Shown here one piece after another: positions 1-7,540 of a stretch of 34,361 bases of DNA (its first letter is position 1; the number at the start of each line of letters is the position of its first letter). The position numbers and the translations under genes were made by a program. The notes under the pieces are model-generated. The model ran no database searches. It saw only the letters and a list, made by a program, of their open reading frames with translations, and was not told where the DNA came from. The stretch spans positions 1 to 34,361 of the forward strand of contig CANNUR010000004.1 of NCBI GenBank assembly GCA_947523045.1, written 5' to 3'. The stretch is from an uncultured Prosthecobacter sp. (lineage in GTDB: Bacteria; Verrucomicrobiota; Verrucomicrobiia; Verrucomicrobiales; Verrucomicrobiaceae).

Positions 1-1588
1 CGCGCAGGGGTGCCACAACCGACAGCCCGGCCGTGTAATTGGTCAGATCCTTGCCCTTGCGGATGATGACGCACATGTCATCGGCAGCCGGCGGATCGTT
101 GAGAGCGCCGACCGTGAGCGGATCCACCGATGGGTCGACGCCGAAATACAGGCTGTGATTGGCGGACGCCGCGGCGCCGCCGCGGGCGAGCAGCCAGGGC
201 TCAAAGAGGGTTGGCTGGAAGGTCAGGCAAGAGCGGCTGTTATCCATCAGCTCGGTCTGGAACGGCATGTCAGCGCCGCCCGCCTCGAACACCGTCGGCC
301 AGTTGACACCGCGGCGCAGGATGACTTCCGACGTTCCCCCGGCGCCGTTCTGGAAGCGCACACGCAGGGCGGTTGGCGTCTGGTCGGCCAAACTGACCAT
401 GGCAATCGCTTCGACACTGACCAGGCAACGGGCTGCACCGGCAACATAGGACTGCCAGGCTTTGGCGGCGGAACTGCGCTGCAGGAAGCTTCTCCCGGGC
501 TGCACCGGCAGGAAGGCCAACCGGCCGGAATTCGCCGACAGAGCCACCGGCAGGGCATCGCTCTGCTGTTCCGCCTGCAGCATCTCACGAACGCCGAGGG
601 CGTCAAAATTCTCGGCAACCTGGATGCCGCCGACGTCGAGTGGGCCACTCAGCTGGATGCCGCTGCGTCCGGCGAGGCGCGAGGCACCGAAGGCACCCTG
701 GACCGCCATGGCATCCGCGTACACCGCCCCCTCGATGCGCACGTTCGTGGCATTCCAGGAGGTGCCATTCTGGTGGCGGCCAATCTCGGCGAAAGTGGCG
801 GCCTCGATGGGCATCTGCGAGGGGACCTCATAGAGCGACAGCACATAGTGCCGGACACGTGGCTGACGCGGACCGCCGTAGTTGACTGAAAAAGCCCACC
901 AGTTGCGCTTGGCGACGAAGGGCTGGCCTGGGGCAGCATAACCGAAACGAATGTTGGGGTAGGGGATGAGGTTGTAGAGCGGGTAGGCGCTGACGTCGGC
1001 GAGCAGGCCAGGCGACTGGATCGTGTAGCGCTTCTCCGTGCTGATGACCGGCCGCTGGGCATCAGCCTGCTGCAGCGTGCTGGAAGTGTCGAGCAGGGGG
1101 GGCACGCGCCCGGCGAAGGCCGTGTGCGTGAACACGGTGGCATAATCGGTGGTGCCGGGCGTGACACGCCCCGCCTCGCCGGTCAGCGAGGTGATCCAGC
1201 TCTGCACCATGGCATCCTCGGTGTCGCCGACGTCACCAACGCGCATGCGGTCGACACCAAGTTCGGCAGCCAGCTCGGGCTGCAGACGCTTGGAGACACC
1301 TGAAATCTCGACGGCCTCGCGAAAAATCGTGGCCCATGAGTAGGCATCCGAGGCGGCGTGATTGGCGCTCAAACAAGCAGCCGCCTTGGCGGGAAACAGG
1401 GCCACCAAGGCACGCATGAGTGCATCCTCGCGCTGGTGGTAGTCCATGCGCAACTGGGTCTTGGCGGCCTGGTCGCGAGTCATCAGGTTCTGCTTGAACA
1501 GCATCGTCAGGCTCAGCGTCATGAGCAGGGCCATGCCGGTAACGGCGGGAATGGCGGCATAGCCGCCGGTGCGAATGCGAGTCTTCAT
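1..1588 (-). CDS. PilX/GspK-like large pilus-locus protein (3' end outside window)
   Basis: The reading frame is open from an ATG at 1588 to the window edge, giving 529 visible residues with no stop. A short basic N-terminus (MKTRIRTGGY) leads into one hydrophobic helix at about residues 9-33, followed by a long soluble region rich in beta-type sequence. This layout resembles PilX/GspK minor pilins and the large last member of the verrucomicrobial Verru_Chthon prepilin cassettes, but I see no diagnostic motif. The start overlaps the stop of the upstream prepilin gene (ATGA), and a strong GGAGGAGGAG ribosome site lies just upstream, so translational coupling is likely. It is the last visible gene of the minus-strand operon starting at 4825. 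The frame is well supported by codon use; the function is inferred from context. The true C-terminus is not visible. Confidence 0.72.
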   Translation of the reverse strand, partial: MKTRIRTGGYAAIPAVTGMALLMTLSLTMLFKQNLMTRDQAAKTQLRMDYHQREDALMRALVALFPAKAAACLSANHAASDAYSWATIFREAVEISGVSKRLQPELAAELGVDRMRVGDVGDTEDAMVQSWITSLTGEAGRVTPGTTDYATVFTHTAFAGRVPPLLDTSSTLQQADAQRPVISTEKRYTIQSPGLLADVSAYPLYNLIPYPNIRFGYAAPGQPFVAKRNWWAFSVNYGGPRQPRVRHYVLSLYEVPSQMPIEAATFAEIGRHQNGTSWNATNVRIEGAVYADAMAVQGAFGASRLAGRSGIQLSGPLDVGGIQVAENFDALGVREMLQAEQQSDALPVALSANSGRLAFLPVQPGRSFLQRSSAAKAWQSYVAGAARCLVSVEAIAMVSLADQTPTALRVRFQNGAGGTSEVILRRGVNWPTVFEAGGADMPFQTELMDNSRSCLTFQPTLFEPWLLARGGAAASANHSLYFGVDPSVDPLTVGALNDPPAADDMCVIIRKGKDLTNYTAGLSVVAPLR

Positions 1589-2115
1589 CGGGCTCCTCCT
1601 CCGTAGGTGATTTGTTCGCCATTCGGCCCGGCCAGCGTGATGGTCAGGATGCCCTGATCCGCGGCAAAAGTGGCATCGCTGAGGCGGTTGCAAATGCTCC
1701 AGGAGGTCTGGCTGCCATCGGCCAGGGTGTGATGAAAGCGCAGGTCCACCCCGCCGGCGATCGGCTGGGCTGAGACAATCCGGATCTGAGTGGTTTGATC
1801 AGCCGCTCGAAAAAACAAGCGCACCGCACGCCCGCCGGCAAGCACGGGTGCGGCACCGGCGACTGCGGCGTCATGGGTTTCGTAAACAAGATAGTGGTCG
1901 GCCTGGCCGAAGATGCGGCCGATCAGGTTGCCCACCTTGGGCGCCTCATTGGCAAGAAAACTCTGGCGCTGGGCGAGGTTCATGAAGGTCACATGCTGCT
2001 GCAGCATGACGACCAGGCTGGAACCCAGAATGATCATGAGCCCCATGGCCGTGGAAAGCTCCATCAGGGTGAAGCCGGCGCGGCGCGTCCGGCAGGGCTG
2101 GACGGTCATCTTCAT
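1585..2115 (-). CDS. Prepilin-type N-terminal methylation protein (PilW/GspJ-like)
   Basis: A 176-residue protein with a classic type IV prepilin leader: basic residues, then G-F-T-L-M-E-L with cleavage expected after the Gly at about residue 14, Phe as the new N-terminus and Glu at mature position 5. A hydrophobic helix of about 20 residues follows (to about residue 38), then a small globular domain. Such proteins are processed by a PilD-type peptidase and built into the tip of type IV pili or type II secretion pseudopili. Length and position between a GspI/PilV-like and a PilX/GspK-like gene suggest the GspJ/PilW slot. Both ends overlap their neighbours by 4 bases (ATGA). The prepilin class is certain; the slot is inferred. 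Confidence 0.82.
   Translation of the reverse strand: MKMTVQPCRTRRAGFTLMELSTAMGLMIILGSSLVVMLQQHVTFMNLAQRQSFLANEAPKVGNLIGRIFGQADHYLVYETHDAAVAGAAPVLAGGRAVRLFFRAADQTTQIRIVSAQPIAGGVDLRFHHTLADGSQTSWSICNRLSDATFAADQGILTITLAGPNGEQITYGGGAR
1593..1602 (-). promoter_or_regulatory. Strong Shine-Dalgarno for the PilX-like gene
   Basis: On the minus strand GGAGGAGGAG sits 4 bases before the ATG at 1588; shorter GGAGG registers give spacings of 6-9. It lies inside the final codons of the preceding gene and supports this start. It is unusual here because most starts in the window have no Shine-Dalgarno sequence. Confidence 0.7.
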
Positions 2116-2582
2116 TGCGTGCGCAGAATCGTGCGGCTTTTCACATAGCTCTGCTCGCCGACCTGATAGCTGAGCACCGAGTGCAGCCGCCAGATGGCCA
2201 GATCCGGCGCTCCTTCGCCCGTCGCGGCGGCTGCGGGTGCGCTGTTGACGCGAAAACGCACAATCCGGCCGGTAACCTCGGTTCCCCCCGCGAGACGCCC
2301 GAGTGAAACCACTCCCTCAAAACGAGCCTCGCCTCCAGCGGCATCCGGCCAGGGCGAGTTGGCTGCGACGAGATCCGCCACGGGCAGCCGGTTGGCGAGG
2401 GCCGCCTCACGTGTCATGTAGGCGTCCGTGAGCGTCTGCATGATGGTCCACTGGTTGCTGCCAAGCGCCAGCAGGGAAGCCCGCATGAGCAAGAGCGCAA
2501 GCATGGTGGCAAGCCACATGCCGAGCGAAACCTCGATGAGAAGGCTGCCCCTGGGTCGGCGGATGACGGGTGACAGTCTCAT
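2112..2582 (-). CDS. Prepilin-like minor pseudopilin (PilV/GspI-like)
   Basis: A 156-residue protein. The N-terminus is basic (MRLSPVIRRPRGS) and runs into L-L-I-E-V-S-L-G-M, which places the conserved Glu five residues into a hydrophobic helix, as in mature PilV/GspI pseudopilins. The residue before the expected cleavage site is Gly followed by Ser rather than the usual Phe/Met, a departure from the consensus. The rest is a small domain with several predicted beta strands and no recognised motif. The gene overlaps the next prepilin gene by ATGA and starts 24 bases after the stop of the secreted protein upstream. Probably a tip component of the same pilus or pseudopilus. Confidence 0.75.
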   Translation of the reverse strand: MRLSPVIRRPRGSLLIEVSLGMWLATMLALLLMRASLLALGSNQWTIMQTLTDAYMTREAALANRLPVADLVAANSPWPDAAGGEARFEGVVSLGRLAGGTEVTGRIVRFRVNSAPAAAATGEGAPDLAIWRLHSVLSYQVGEQSYVKSRTILRTQ

Positions 2583-2606
2583 GGGCCGTCCGAACGGCTG
2601 TTCGGG

Positions 2607-3689
2607 TTATTCCTCGGGGGCCTCAGCCGTGCTCAACTGGCCGCGCGAGGAGATGGTGCGGTCGACCTCGAACGTCACATAGGCGAGGCGTTCCGGGGCG
2701 CGGTTGAAGAAGGGGGTTTCGGTGATGACCTCCAGCGTGTAAACACCGTCGCGTGAAGCGTAGTTGGAAAGGTCGTCCATGCTGAATGACAGCGTCTGGG
2801 GCACGTTGGTCGGCTCCCCCTCGACATCGGGATTGTAAAAACTGCCGAATTTACGCTCGGTGCCATTGATGAGGACGCCTGAGGTGCCGAGCACGGCGCT
2901 GCCACTGTAGATCTGCACGTAGGTGCGTGAGTCCGGGTACAGGTGCTGGAGGCGCACCACGATGGAAGGAATGCGATCGATGAAGACTTGCGATGCGGTG
3001 ACGTTTTCAATGACCCCCTTGGCGACCGGCCAAACTTCGATCTTCGGCTGCGCCAGGATGGTGTCGGGCACGCCGTCGGCGGCATGGCGGATGAAGGTGT
3101 AAATGTGCTCACCACAGCCCAGCGTGAGGTTGGCGCAGGGCAGTTCATGGTAGAGCGGGCTGAGATCCTGCTCGCCGTTCAGCACTTCCGCTTCGGCAAG
3201 GACACTGGGCGCGAGGTCCGGCGGCGCGGAATAACTTTCCAGGTCGAAGGCACGAATGTGCGAGCCGAAGTACAGCGAGCGCTCGGCATCGTTGGTGCTG
3301 CCAGGAATGAGTCCGCCCACCTTGTAGACCAGACGGAACGGCCGGTCGGCACGGGTGCGCCGCACGTAATTCGAACTCGCCGGATCACCTCGAACATAAG
3401 GGTCCTCGGAAGTCACGGTGACAGTCACCTCCGGCGAATAGGCGCGGATGAGCTTGCTGTCGAGCAGGTAGATGTTCTGATCCCAAGCGGTGCCGCGCGC
3501 AAACAGCTCGAAGAGCGACCCCTGTTCACTGATCGGCAGTGCGGCGGTGAAATCGCCGCCGTTCGGACCGAGCGGCAGGTCATAGATCAGGCCGCTGGTC
3601 AAGTCCGTCTGGCGCACCCAGGACTCCTGGGCAAACAACCCAACGCTCGGGCAGGCAGCGACCAGCAGCAGCAGACGAAAGGTTTTCAT
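2607..3689 (-). CDS. Secreted protein of unknown function in the pilin operon (360 aa)
   Basis: I do not recognise the family. The protein starts MKTFRLLLLVAACPSVGLFAQ, a clean Sec signal peptide with likely cleavage near residue 20. The mature part is rich in alternating polar and hydrophobic stretches typical of beta sandwiches, especially at about residues 80-150 and 210-350, and has a Cys pair near residues 185 and 192 in a short segment (PCANLTLGCGEH) that could form a disulfide. There are no membrane helices after the signal. It lies 6 bases after the upstream secreted protein and 24 bases before the first pseudopilin gene, so it is surely co-transcribed. A periplasmic or surface component of the pilus, such as a tip or accessory protein, is a guess from context. 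Confidence 0.72.
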   Translation of the reverse strand: MKTFRLLLLVAACPSVGLFAQESWVRQTDLTSGLIYDLPLGPNGGDFTAALPISEQGSLFELFARGTAWDQNIYLLDSKLIRAYSPEVTVTVTSEDPYVRGDPASSNYVRRTRADRPFRLVYKVGGLIPGSTNDAERSLYFGSHIRAFDLESYSAPPDLAPSVLAEAEVLNGEQDLSPLYHELPCANLTLGCGEHIYTFIRHAADGVPDTILAQPKIEVWPVAKGVIENVTASQVFIDRIPSIVVRLQHLYPDSRTYVQIYSGSAVLGTSGVLINGTERKFGSFYNPDVEGEPTNVPQTLSFSMDDLSNYASRDGVYTLEVITETPFFNRAPERLAYVTFEVDRTISSRGQLSTAEAPEE

Positions 3690-3695
3690 GGCGAT

Positions 3696-4253
3696 TCAGT
3701 TGCCGGAACTGGCGGCCGGCGGCGCTTCTTCAAGAATGCTGATGGGGCCCTTGCGATACACGGCGACCACCAGACGCTTTTCCGTGGCCAGTGGCGCAAG
3801 CACCTGCGCGGCGATTCTGGCATCACCTCGCGCCATGGCAAGCGGCACCTCCTGCGCCGTCAGCCAGTCGGCATGGCGTTCCAGAAAGGCCGGCCACAGC
3901 AGGAACTCACCCGCCGGCTTGGCAACCACGCGCTCGCGCAAAGTTGCCGGCAAGTGCAGGACGGAGCCATGCGGCAGCAGGGTGTAGGTCTGCCCGTCGC
4001 TCAGGATGATGGAGCGATCCTGCAGGCGCGTGGAAACCTGCGGCCGCCTCTCCGGATCCACCGGTGCCACCTTGCGTTCCTGCAACAAATCCCCGATCTT
4101 GCGGGCGCCTGCCATCTGCTGACGCAACGCCTCCTCGGTCGGAACTTCCCGCGGCACCGGACGTCGCATGACCAAGGGTGCAGGCGTCTGCGCCGCCAAG
4201 CCGGCGGCACAAACGAGCGGGACAAATGTCACCCAAGTGCGCATGACGGTCAC
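3696..4253 (-). CDS. Small secreted protein of unknown function (185 aa)
   Basis: I do not recognise the family. The N-terminus MTVMRTWVTFVPLVCAAGLAAQ is a Sec signal peptide ending in A-x-A-type residues. The mature part starts proline-rich, then has a mixed alpha/beta region containing a short segment, IILSDGQTYTLLPHGSVLHLP, typical of a small beta domain. The start used here is GTG at 4253, which overlaps the upstream stop (GTGA); an in-frame ATG at 4244 would give a shorter but equally good signal peptide. It is second in the minus-strand operon, between two other exported proteins and ahead of the pseudopilin genes. Periplasmic location is likely; function is unknown. Confidence 0.68.
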   Translation of the reverse strand: MTVMRTWVTFVPLVCAAGLAAQTPAPLVMRRPVPREVPTEEALRQQMAGARKIGDLLQERKVAPVDPERRPQVSTRLQDRSIILSDGQTYTLLPHGSVLHLPATLRERVVAKPAGEFLLWPAFLERHADWLTAQEVPLAMARGDARIAAQVLAPLATEKRLVVAVYRKGPISILEEAPPAASSGN

Positions 4254-4825
4254 TCCCGGGTGATGATCGCCGCTCCCTCCGGCTGCTGACCCGCGGTGAC
4301 GAGCAGGTAGTCCCCGACATCAAATTGGAGACTGCCCACCGGAACCGGTGGATTCTTTTGGTACTCGCCGAGGATGTTGAACCAACCGTTCGGCTTGTGG
4401 GCATTGCCGTTGCCCTGCCACTGCACCGTGATGGTGATCGGATGGCTGTCCGCCTTGAAGACCACGGCGGGAGTGGTCAGCAGAGTCTGCAGGGGGGCGG
4501 TGTTGAATTCCTGGACGTCGCGGAAATATAAACTGCCCTCACGCACCTTGGGACTGCCGTTGTTGTCCCAAACCATGGCTTTCAAGTGAAACTGGCCGCC
4601 GTTGCCCTTGGTGCCCGACGAACCCGGCGCCCCCAAGGTGTCGCCCTTGGCCTCGATGCCGGTGAGCACAAACTTATACGAATTCACCAGGGGGTATTCC
4701 AAGATGAAAGGCACCTGAGGGGCGATGCGCGCACCGACCGGCACGCCCGGGGCGCCGAGGATGATGTCAGCCTGGACGCTGCCGACAGCGGCGGCGAGCA
4801 GGGCGAGAAGCAGTTTCGTTTTCAT
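4250..4825 (-). CDS. Secreted protein of unknown function, first gene of pilin operon (191 aa)
   Basis: The ATG at 4825 gives the signal peptide MKTKLLLALLAAAVGSVQA; the frame stays open upstream but that extension has no signal sequence and crosses the promoter region. The mature protein is about 172 residues, without membrane helices, and contains a Gly-rich stretch (GAPGSSGTKGNGGQF, about residues 67-81) followed by beta-type sequence. I do not recognise the family. It is the first gene of the operon that leads through two further secreted proteins into the pseudopilin genes, and its stop overlaps the next start (GTGA). By context it may be an exported pilus-associated or surface protein. 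Confidence 0.7.
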   Translation of the reverse strand: MKTKLLLALLAAAVGSVQADIILGAPGVPVGARIAPQVPFILEYPLVNSYKFVLTGIEAKGDTLGAPGSSGTKGNGGQFHLKAMVWDNNGSPKVREGSLYFRDVQEFNTAPLQTLLTTPAVVFKADSHPITITVQWQGNGNAHKPNGWFNILGEYQKNPPVPVGSLQFDVGDYLLVTAGQQPEGAAIITRE

Positions 4826-4884
4826 GACTTCTGGCGGTTGGGTGTTGCTGGCGACTTGGGCATTATTGCCGGAGTCGCCTTTTC

Positions 4885-4913
4885 TACATAGAAGAAAAAA
4901 AGCATCCTTGCAA
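4885..4913 (-). promoter_or_regulatory. Candidate sigma-70 promoter of the pilin operon
   Basis: On the minus strand TTGCAA (4913-4908) and TATGTA (4890-4885) are separated by exactly 17 bases, about 60 bases upstream of the ATG at 4825. The spacer is T-rich and the area is much more AT-rich than the surrounding sequence. Each box matches four of six consensus bases. The site lies in the 190-base divergent region shared with the DUF1080 gene. Confidence 0.4.
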
Positions 4914-5015
4914 TGGTAATTATGATAATTTTGAAAACTCTCGCTTGTGCTCAGCTGTGCCACTCTTGTCCCCTGCCCTGAAAGCCCCCGCAGCCGCCGC
5001 CGTAATTTTCCCCTC

Positions 5016-5741
5016 ATGAATGCCCGTTTCGCCGCCCTCCTGCTCTGCCTGCCCCTTTCCGTCTCTGCCGACACCCCGCCCGAGGGCTTCCGCGCCCTGT
5101 TCAACGGCCGCGACCTGAGCGGCTGGCACGGCCTCAACCCGCACAGCGTGGTCAAGCTCAAGGACGAGAAAAAGCAGGCGGCCCTGCAGAAGCAGCGCGC
5201 CGAGTTCGCCGACCACTGGCGGGTCGAGAACGGCGAACTGGTCAACGATGGCACCGGTCCGTACGCGACCACCGACGAGGCTTTTGGCGACATCGAACTG
5301 CGCCTTGAGTACAAGACCGTCGCCAAGGCCGACAGTGGCATCTACCTGCGCGGCACCCCGCAGGTACAGATCTGGGACAAAAACCAGGTGTTCGATCCGG
5401 CCAAACCCGACCGCAAACCGCACCTCGGCTCCGGTGGCCTGTTCAACAACACCCCGAACACCCCTGGACGTGATCCGCTGGTGGTCGCCGACAAAGCCTT
5501 TGGGGAATGGAACCAATTCCGCATCGTCCAGGCCGGTGCCCGCACCTGGGTCTGGCTGAACGGGCAGCTCGTCGTCGACGGCGCGATCATGGAAAACTTC
5601 TGGGACCGCGCCCAGCCGCTGCCCGCCAAGGGGCCGATCATGCTGCAAACCCACGGCGGCGAGATCCGCTGGCGCAACCTTTGGGTGCGCGAACTCGGCG
5701 CCGAGGAAGTGGCCAAGCTCGCCGCCGGCGGTCGTCCCTAA
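5016..5741 (+). CDS. DUF1080 / 3-keto-disaccharide hydrolase family protein
   Basis: A 241-residue exported protein. The ATG at 5016 gives the signal peptide MNARFAALLLCLPLSVSA; an upstream GTG in frame adds 23 unlikely residues. The mature part begins with the family hallmark G-F-x-x-L-F-N-G-R-D-L-S-G-W-H and continues through W-R-V-E-N-G-E-L-V, D-I-E-L-R-L-E-Y-K, S-G-I-Y-L-R-G and G-G-E-I-R-W-R-N-L-W, all typical of the DUF1080 (PF06439) concanavalin-like beta-jelly roll. The family includes 3-keto-glycoside hydrolases and is greatly expanded in Planctomycetes and Verrucomicrobia. An insertion with many Lys/Gln residues (about residues 44-62) separates the first two motifs. It is divergent from the pilin operon and ends 12 bases from the convergent esterase gene. 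The precise substrate is unknown. Confidence 0.88.
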   Translation: MNARFAALLLCLPLSVSADTPPEGFRALFNGRDLSGWHGLNPHSVVKLKDEKKQAALQKQRAEFADHWRVENGELVNDGTGPYATTDEAFGDIELRLEYKTVAKADSGIYLRGTPQVQIWDKNQVFDPAKPDRKPHLGSGGLFNNTPNTPGRDPLVVADKAFGEWNQFRIVQAGARTWVWLNGQLVVDGAIMENFWDRAQPLPAKGPIMLQTHGGEIRWRNLWVRELGAEEVAKLAAGGRP

Positions 5742-5753
5742 ACCGCCAGCACT

Positions 5754-6851
5754 TCACTCCGCCGCCTGCGAGCCGAGGGTCGAACGGACAAACTCCACCG
5801 GGTCGGTCACCGCCGGCGGTTCGGGGGCCTGCAGCCAATGGCAGGGCACCCCAGCCTGCTCACAATGGCGCTGAATCTCGCGTGCATGCGCCGGATGGTG
5901 CAGGTAATGGCCACGGTTGCGCGCCGGCGCGTCCGGCAGCGGGTTGCTGACAAAGACCGGTGCATCCTCGCGCGAAATCCAGCCCAGCATGTCACACTCC
6001 TTGAGAACCGGCGCCGCCTCGGGCCTGACCAGATCGGCCATGGTGCGGAAGTGGTAGAATTCGGCTGCCTCGTCGGGGGAACTCCACCAGGCCGGGTCGG
6101 CGGGGCCCAGGAAGGCCTCCCAGCGGGTCAGGTCATAGGTGGCCTGAGTGGCGTTGAGCACCACGGCCTGAACACGGGAAGACTCGCGCCGTACCGGATC
6201 CGCGTGATCGGGCTCAGCGAGATCGTCGCGGGAGCCCAGCCAGAGCGAGCTGCCAGCCCCGGCCGAACCACCCCAGGCCGCCAAGCGAGTCTTGTCGATG
6301 CCGTAAACCGCGGCCTGCGCGCGCAGGAACTGCACCGATCGGGCGACGTCCCGCAGGATGTCCTGGATGGGGGCGTGCTGGCGCAGGCGGTAATTGATCG
6401 CCGCACAGGAGATGCCGCTCTCCAGCAAGCGGGCGATTTCACGACTTTGCCGCCATTTCGACTTGTCGCCGCCCGTGAAACCGCCGCCATGGATGAGGAT
6501 CACCAGCGGCCGGGCGCCGTCGCCGGGCGCGCGCCAGAAATCGAGCACTTGGCGCTCGTGGGAACCGTACGCAACATCGGCATGACTCGGCGGAGGCAGC
6601 TGCCGGCCGGTGCCGGCCGACGCCTGGGAAGATGAGCCCCGGAGGCGGGCATGGGCCAGGGCCTCCTCACGAGTGAGCACGCCGTCGCGATTGGCATCCG
6701 CCTCGGGGAATCGAGGCAGCAGGGCCTGCAACTGCTCCGGCGTGGCCTTCTGCAACCTCGCCAGCACTCCCTCCTGCGCACGGCTGGAAAAAGCCACCGC
6801 CATCAGCCCGCCAAGCACCAAGGCCAGGGGAAAGGTCAATTTCCGCAACAT
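5754..6851 (-). CDS. Exported EF-hand / alpha-beta hydrolase (esterase) fusion
   Basis: A 365-residue protein. After an N-terminal signal (about residues 1-25, ending SSRAQ) there is a single EF-hand calcium loop at about residues 52-63 (D-x-N-x-D-G-x-L-x-x-E-E). A linker leads to an alpha/beta-hydrolase domain of the BD-FAE/carboxylesterase type: oxyanion-hole HGGG at residues 121-124 and nucleophile elbow G-G-S-A-G with Ser196. Asp in E-D-A-P-V-F and His in the H-Y-L-H-H-P-A-H segment are likely triad members. Such enzymes deacylate plant or algal polysaccharides or small esters in the periplasm. The protein is convergent with the DUF1080 gene. The EF-hand pairing suggests calcium-dependent stability; the substrate is not deducible. 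Confidence 0.85.
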   Translation of the reverse strand: MLRKLTFPLALVLGGLMAVAFSSRAQEGVLARLQKATPEQLQALLPRFPEADANRDGVLTREEALAHARLRGSSSQASAGTGRQLPPPSHADVAYGSHERQVLDFWRAPGDGARPLVILIHGGGFTGGDKSKWRQSREIARLLESGISCAAINYRLRQHAPIQDILRDVARSVQFLRAQAAVYGIDKTRLAAWGGSAGAGSSLWLGSRDDLAEPDHADPVRRESSRVQAVVLNATQATYDLTRWEAFLGPADPAWWSSPDEAAEFYHFRTMADLVRPEAAPVLKECDMLGWISREDAPVFVSNPLPDAPARNRGHYLHHPAHAREIQRHCEQAGVPCHWLQAPEPPAVTDPVEFVRSTLGSQAAE

Positions 6852-6899
6852 GCCCCCATGCTGAGGGGTTGCGCCACGGCTTTCAAGCCGGAAAAAGGC

Positions 6900-7223
6900 T
6901 CACTCCCGCGTCTCCTGCTCCATGCGCTCGCTCAGCCACTGCTTGATCATGCTCTGGTAGTTCAGGTAGCGACGGCGGGCGATGCGCTTGATGCGGCTGA
7001 GCATGCGCGGATCAAAGCGCAGGGTGATCGTTGTCGACTCGCGCACGTCGGTGCGGTGGATCGACATCTGCATGAGCCGCGGATCGACCTGGTGGCCGGC
7101 CCAAAACTTGCCCTCCTCTTCCTCGGAATCGAAGGAGGGCACCTCGCTCCAGGTGCGCAGGTACGGCAGTTCATCACCCGCACGGGTGCTCTGGGTGGTG
7201 TCGCCGCGGCGTTTGGGTTCCAT
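6900..7223 (-). CDS. CopG/BrnA-type antitoxin
   Basis: A 107-residue protein. The C-terminal 45 residues form a ribbon-helix-helix domain: a beta strand T-T-I-T-L-R-F-D-P, then two helices ending in Y-Q-S-M-I-K-Q-W-L-S-E-R, the usual pattern of the CopG_antitoxin family (PF12441). The acidic N-terminal half (a run of Glu/Asp near residues 33-38) is probably the toxin-binding, flexible part. The gene starts 5 bases after the BrnT-like gene, so the order toxin then antitoxin matches BrnTA operons. The pair is expected to repress its own promoter through the ribbon-helix-helix domain. Confidence 0.82.
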   Translation of the reverse strand: MEPKRRGDTTQSTRAGDELPYLRTWSEVPSFDSEEEEGKFWAGHQVDPRLMQMSIHRTDVRESTTITLRFDPRMLSRIKRIARRRYLNYQSMIKQWLSERMEQETRE

Positions 7224-7228
7224 GGTGA

Positions 7229-7507
7229 TTAAACGTCCTCGGCTTTTTTCCTCTCAAAAAAGTCAGCCTCGGTCGGCGTCATCTCACGGGCGTAAATGAC
7301 CCGGTAGCGCTTGCCGTCGGTCCAGAACACGCTGAAAATGGCGCGCCCCCCCAGGGCCTTGCCCAGATTGTAGTAGCGGGCGCCGGCGCCCTCGGCGTTG
7401 TCATCGGGCAACAGCTTGAGCGAGAACGGATCCTCGAACGACTCCTCAATGTCCTTGGGAGTCAGTTGCGTCAGATCAAAGGTCACGCCAAGCCAGTCGA
7501 AGTCCAT
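7229..7507 (-). CDS. brnT: BrnT family ribonuclease toxin
   Basis: A 92-residue protein that fits the BrnT (DUF497, PF04365) family: the central R-Y-Y-N-L-G-K-A-L-G-G-R strand, an F-S-V-F-W-T strand and the hallmark R-V-I-Y-A-R-E-M-T-P-T-E-A near residues 69-81, which holds the conserved Arg and Glu. BrnT folds like RelE and cleaves RNA. The usual N-terminal signature (F-E-W-D-x-x-K-x-x-x-N-x-x-K-H-G) is not visible; a divergent D-F-D-W-L-G-V-T-F-D-L takes its place, so catalytic competence is not certain. It is followed by the CopG-type antitoxin gene 5 bases downstream. Start ATG at 7507. Confidence 0.78.
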   Translation of the reverse strand: MDFDWLGVTFDLTQLTPKDIEESFEDPFSLKLLPDDNAEGAGARYYNLGKALGGRAIFSVFWTDGKRYRVIYAREMTPTEADFFERKKAEDV

Positions 7508-7540
7508 GAGGGTCAGGTGTGGAAGCCGCGCCGGATGCGT

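Noticed and set aside
4250..5341. A 363-codon version of the first secreted protein of the pilin operon
   Set aside because: The extension upstream of 4825 crosses the promoter region and the DUF1080 gene on the other strand; the signal peptide at 4825 marks the true start.
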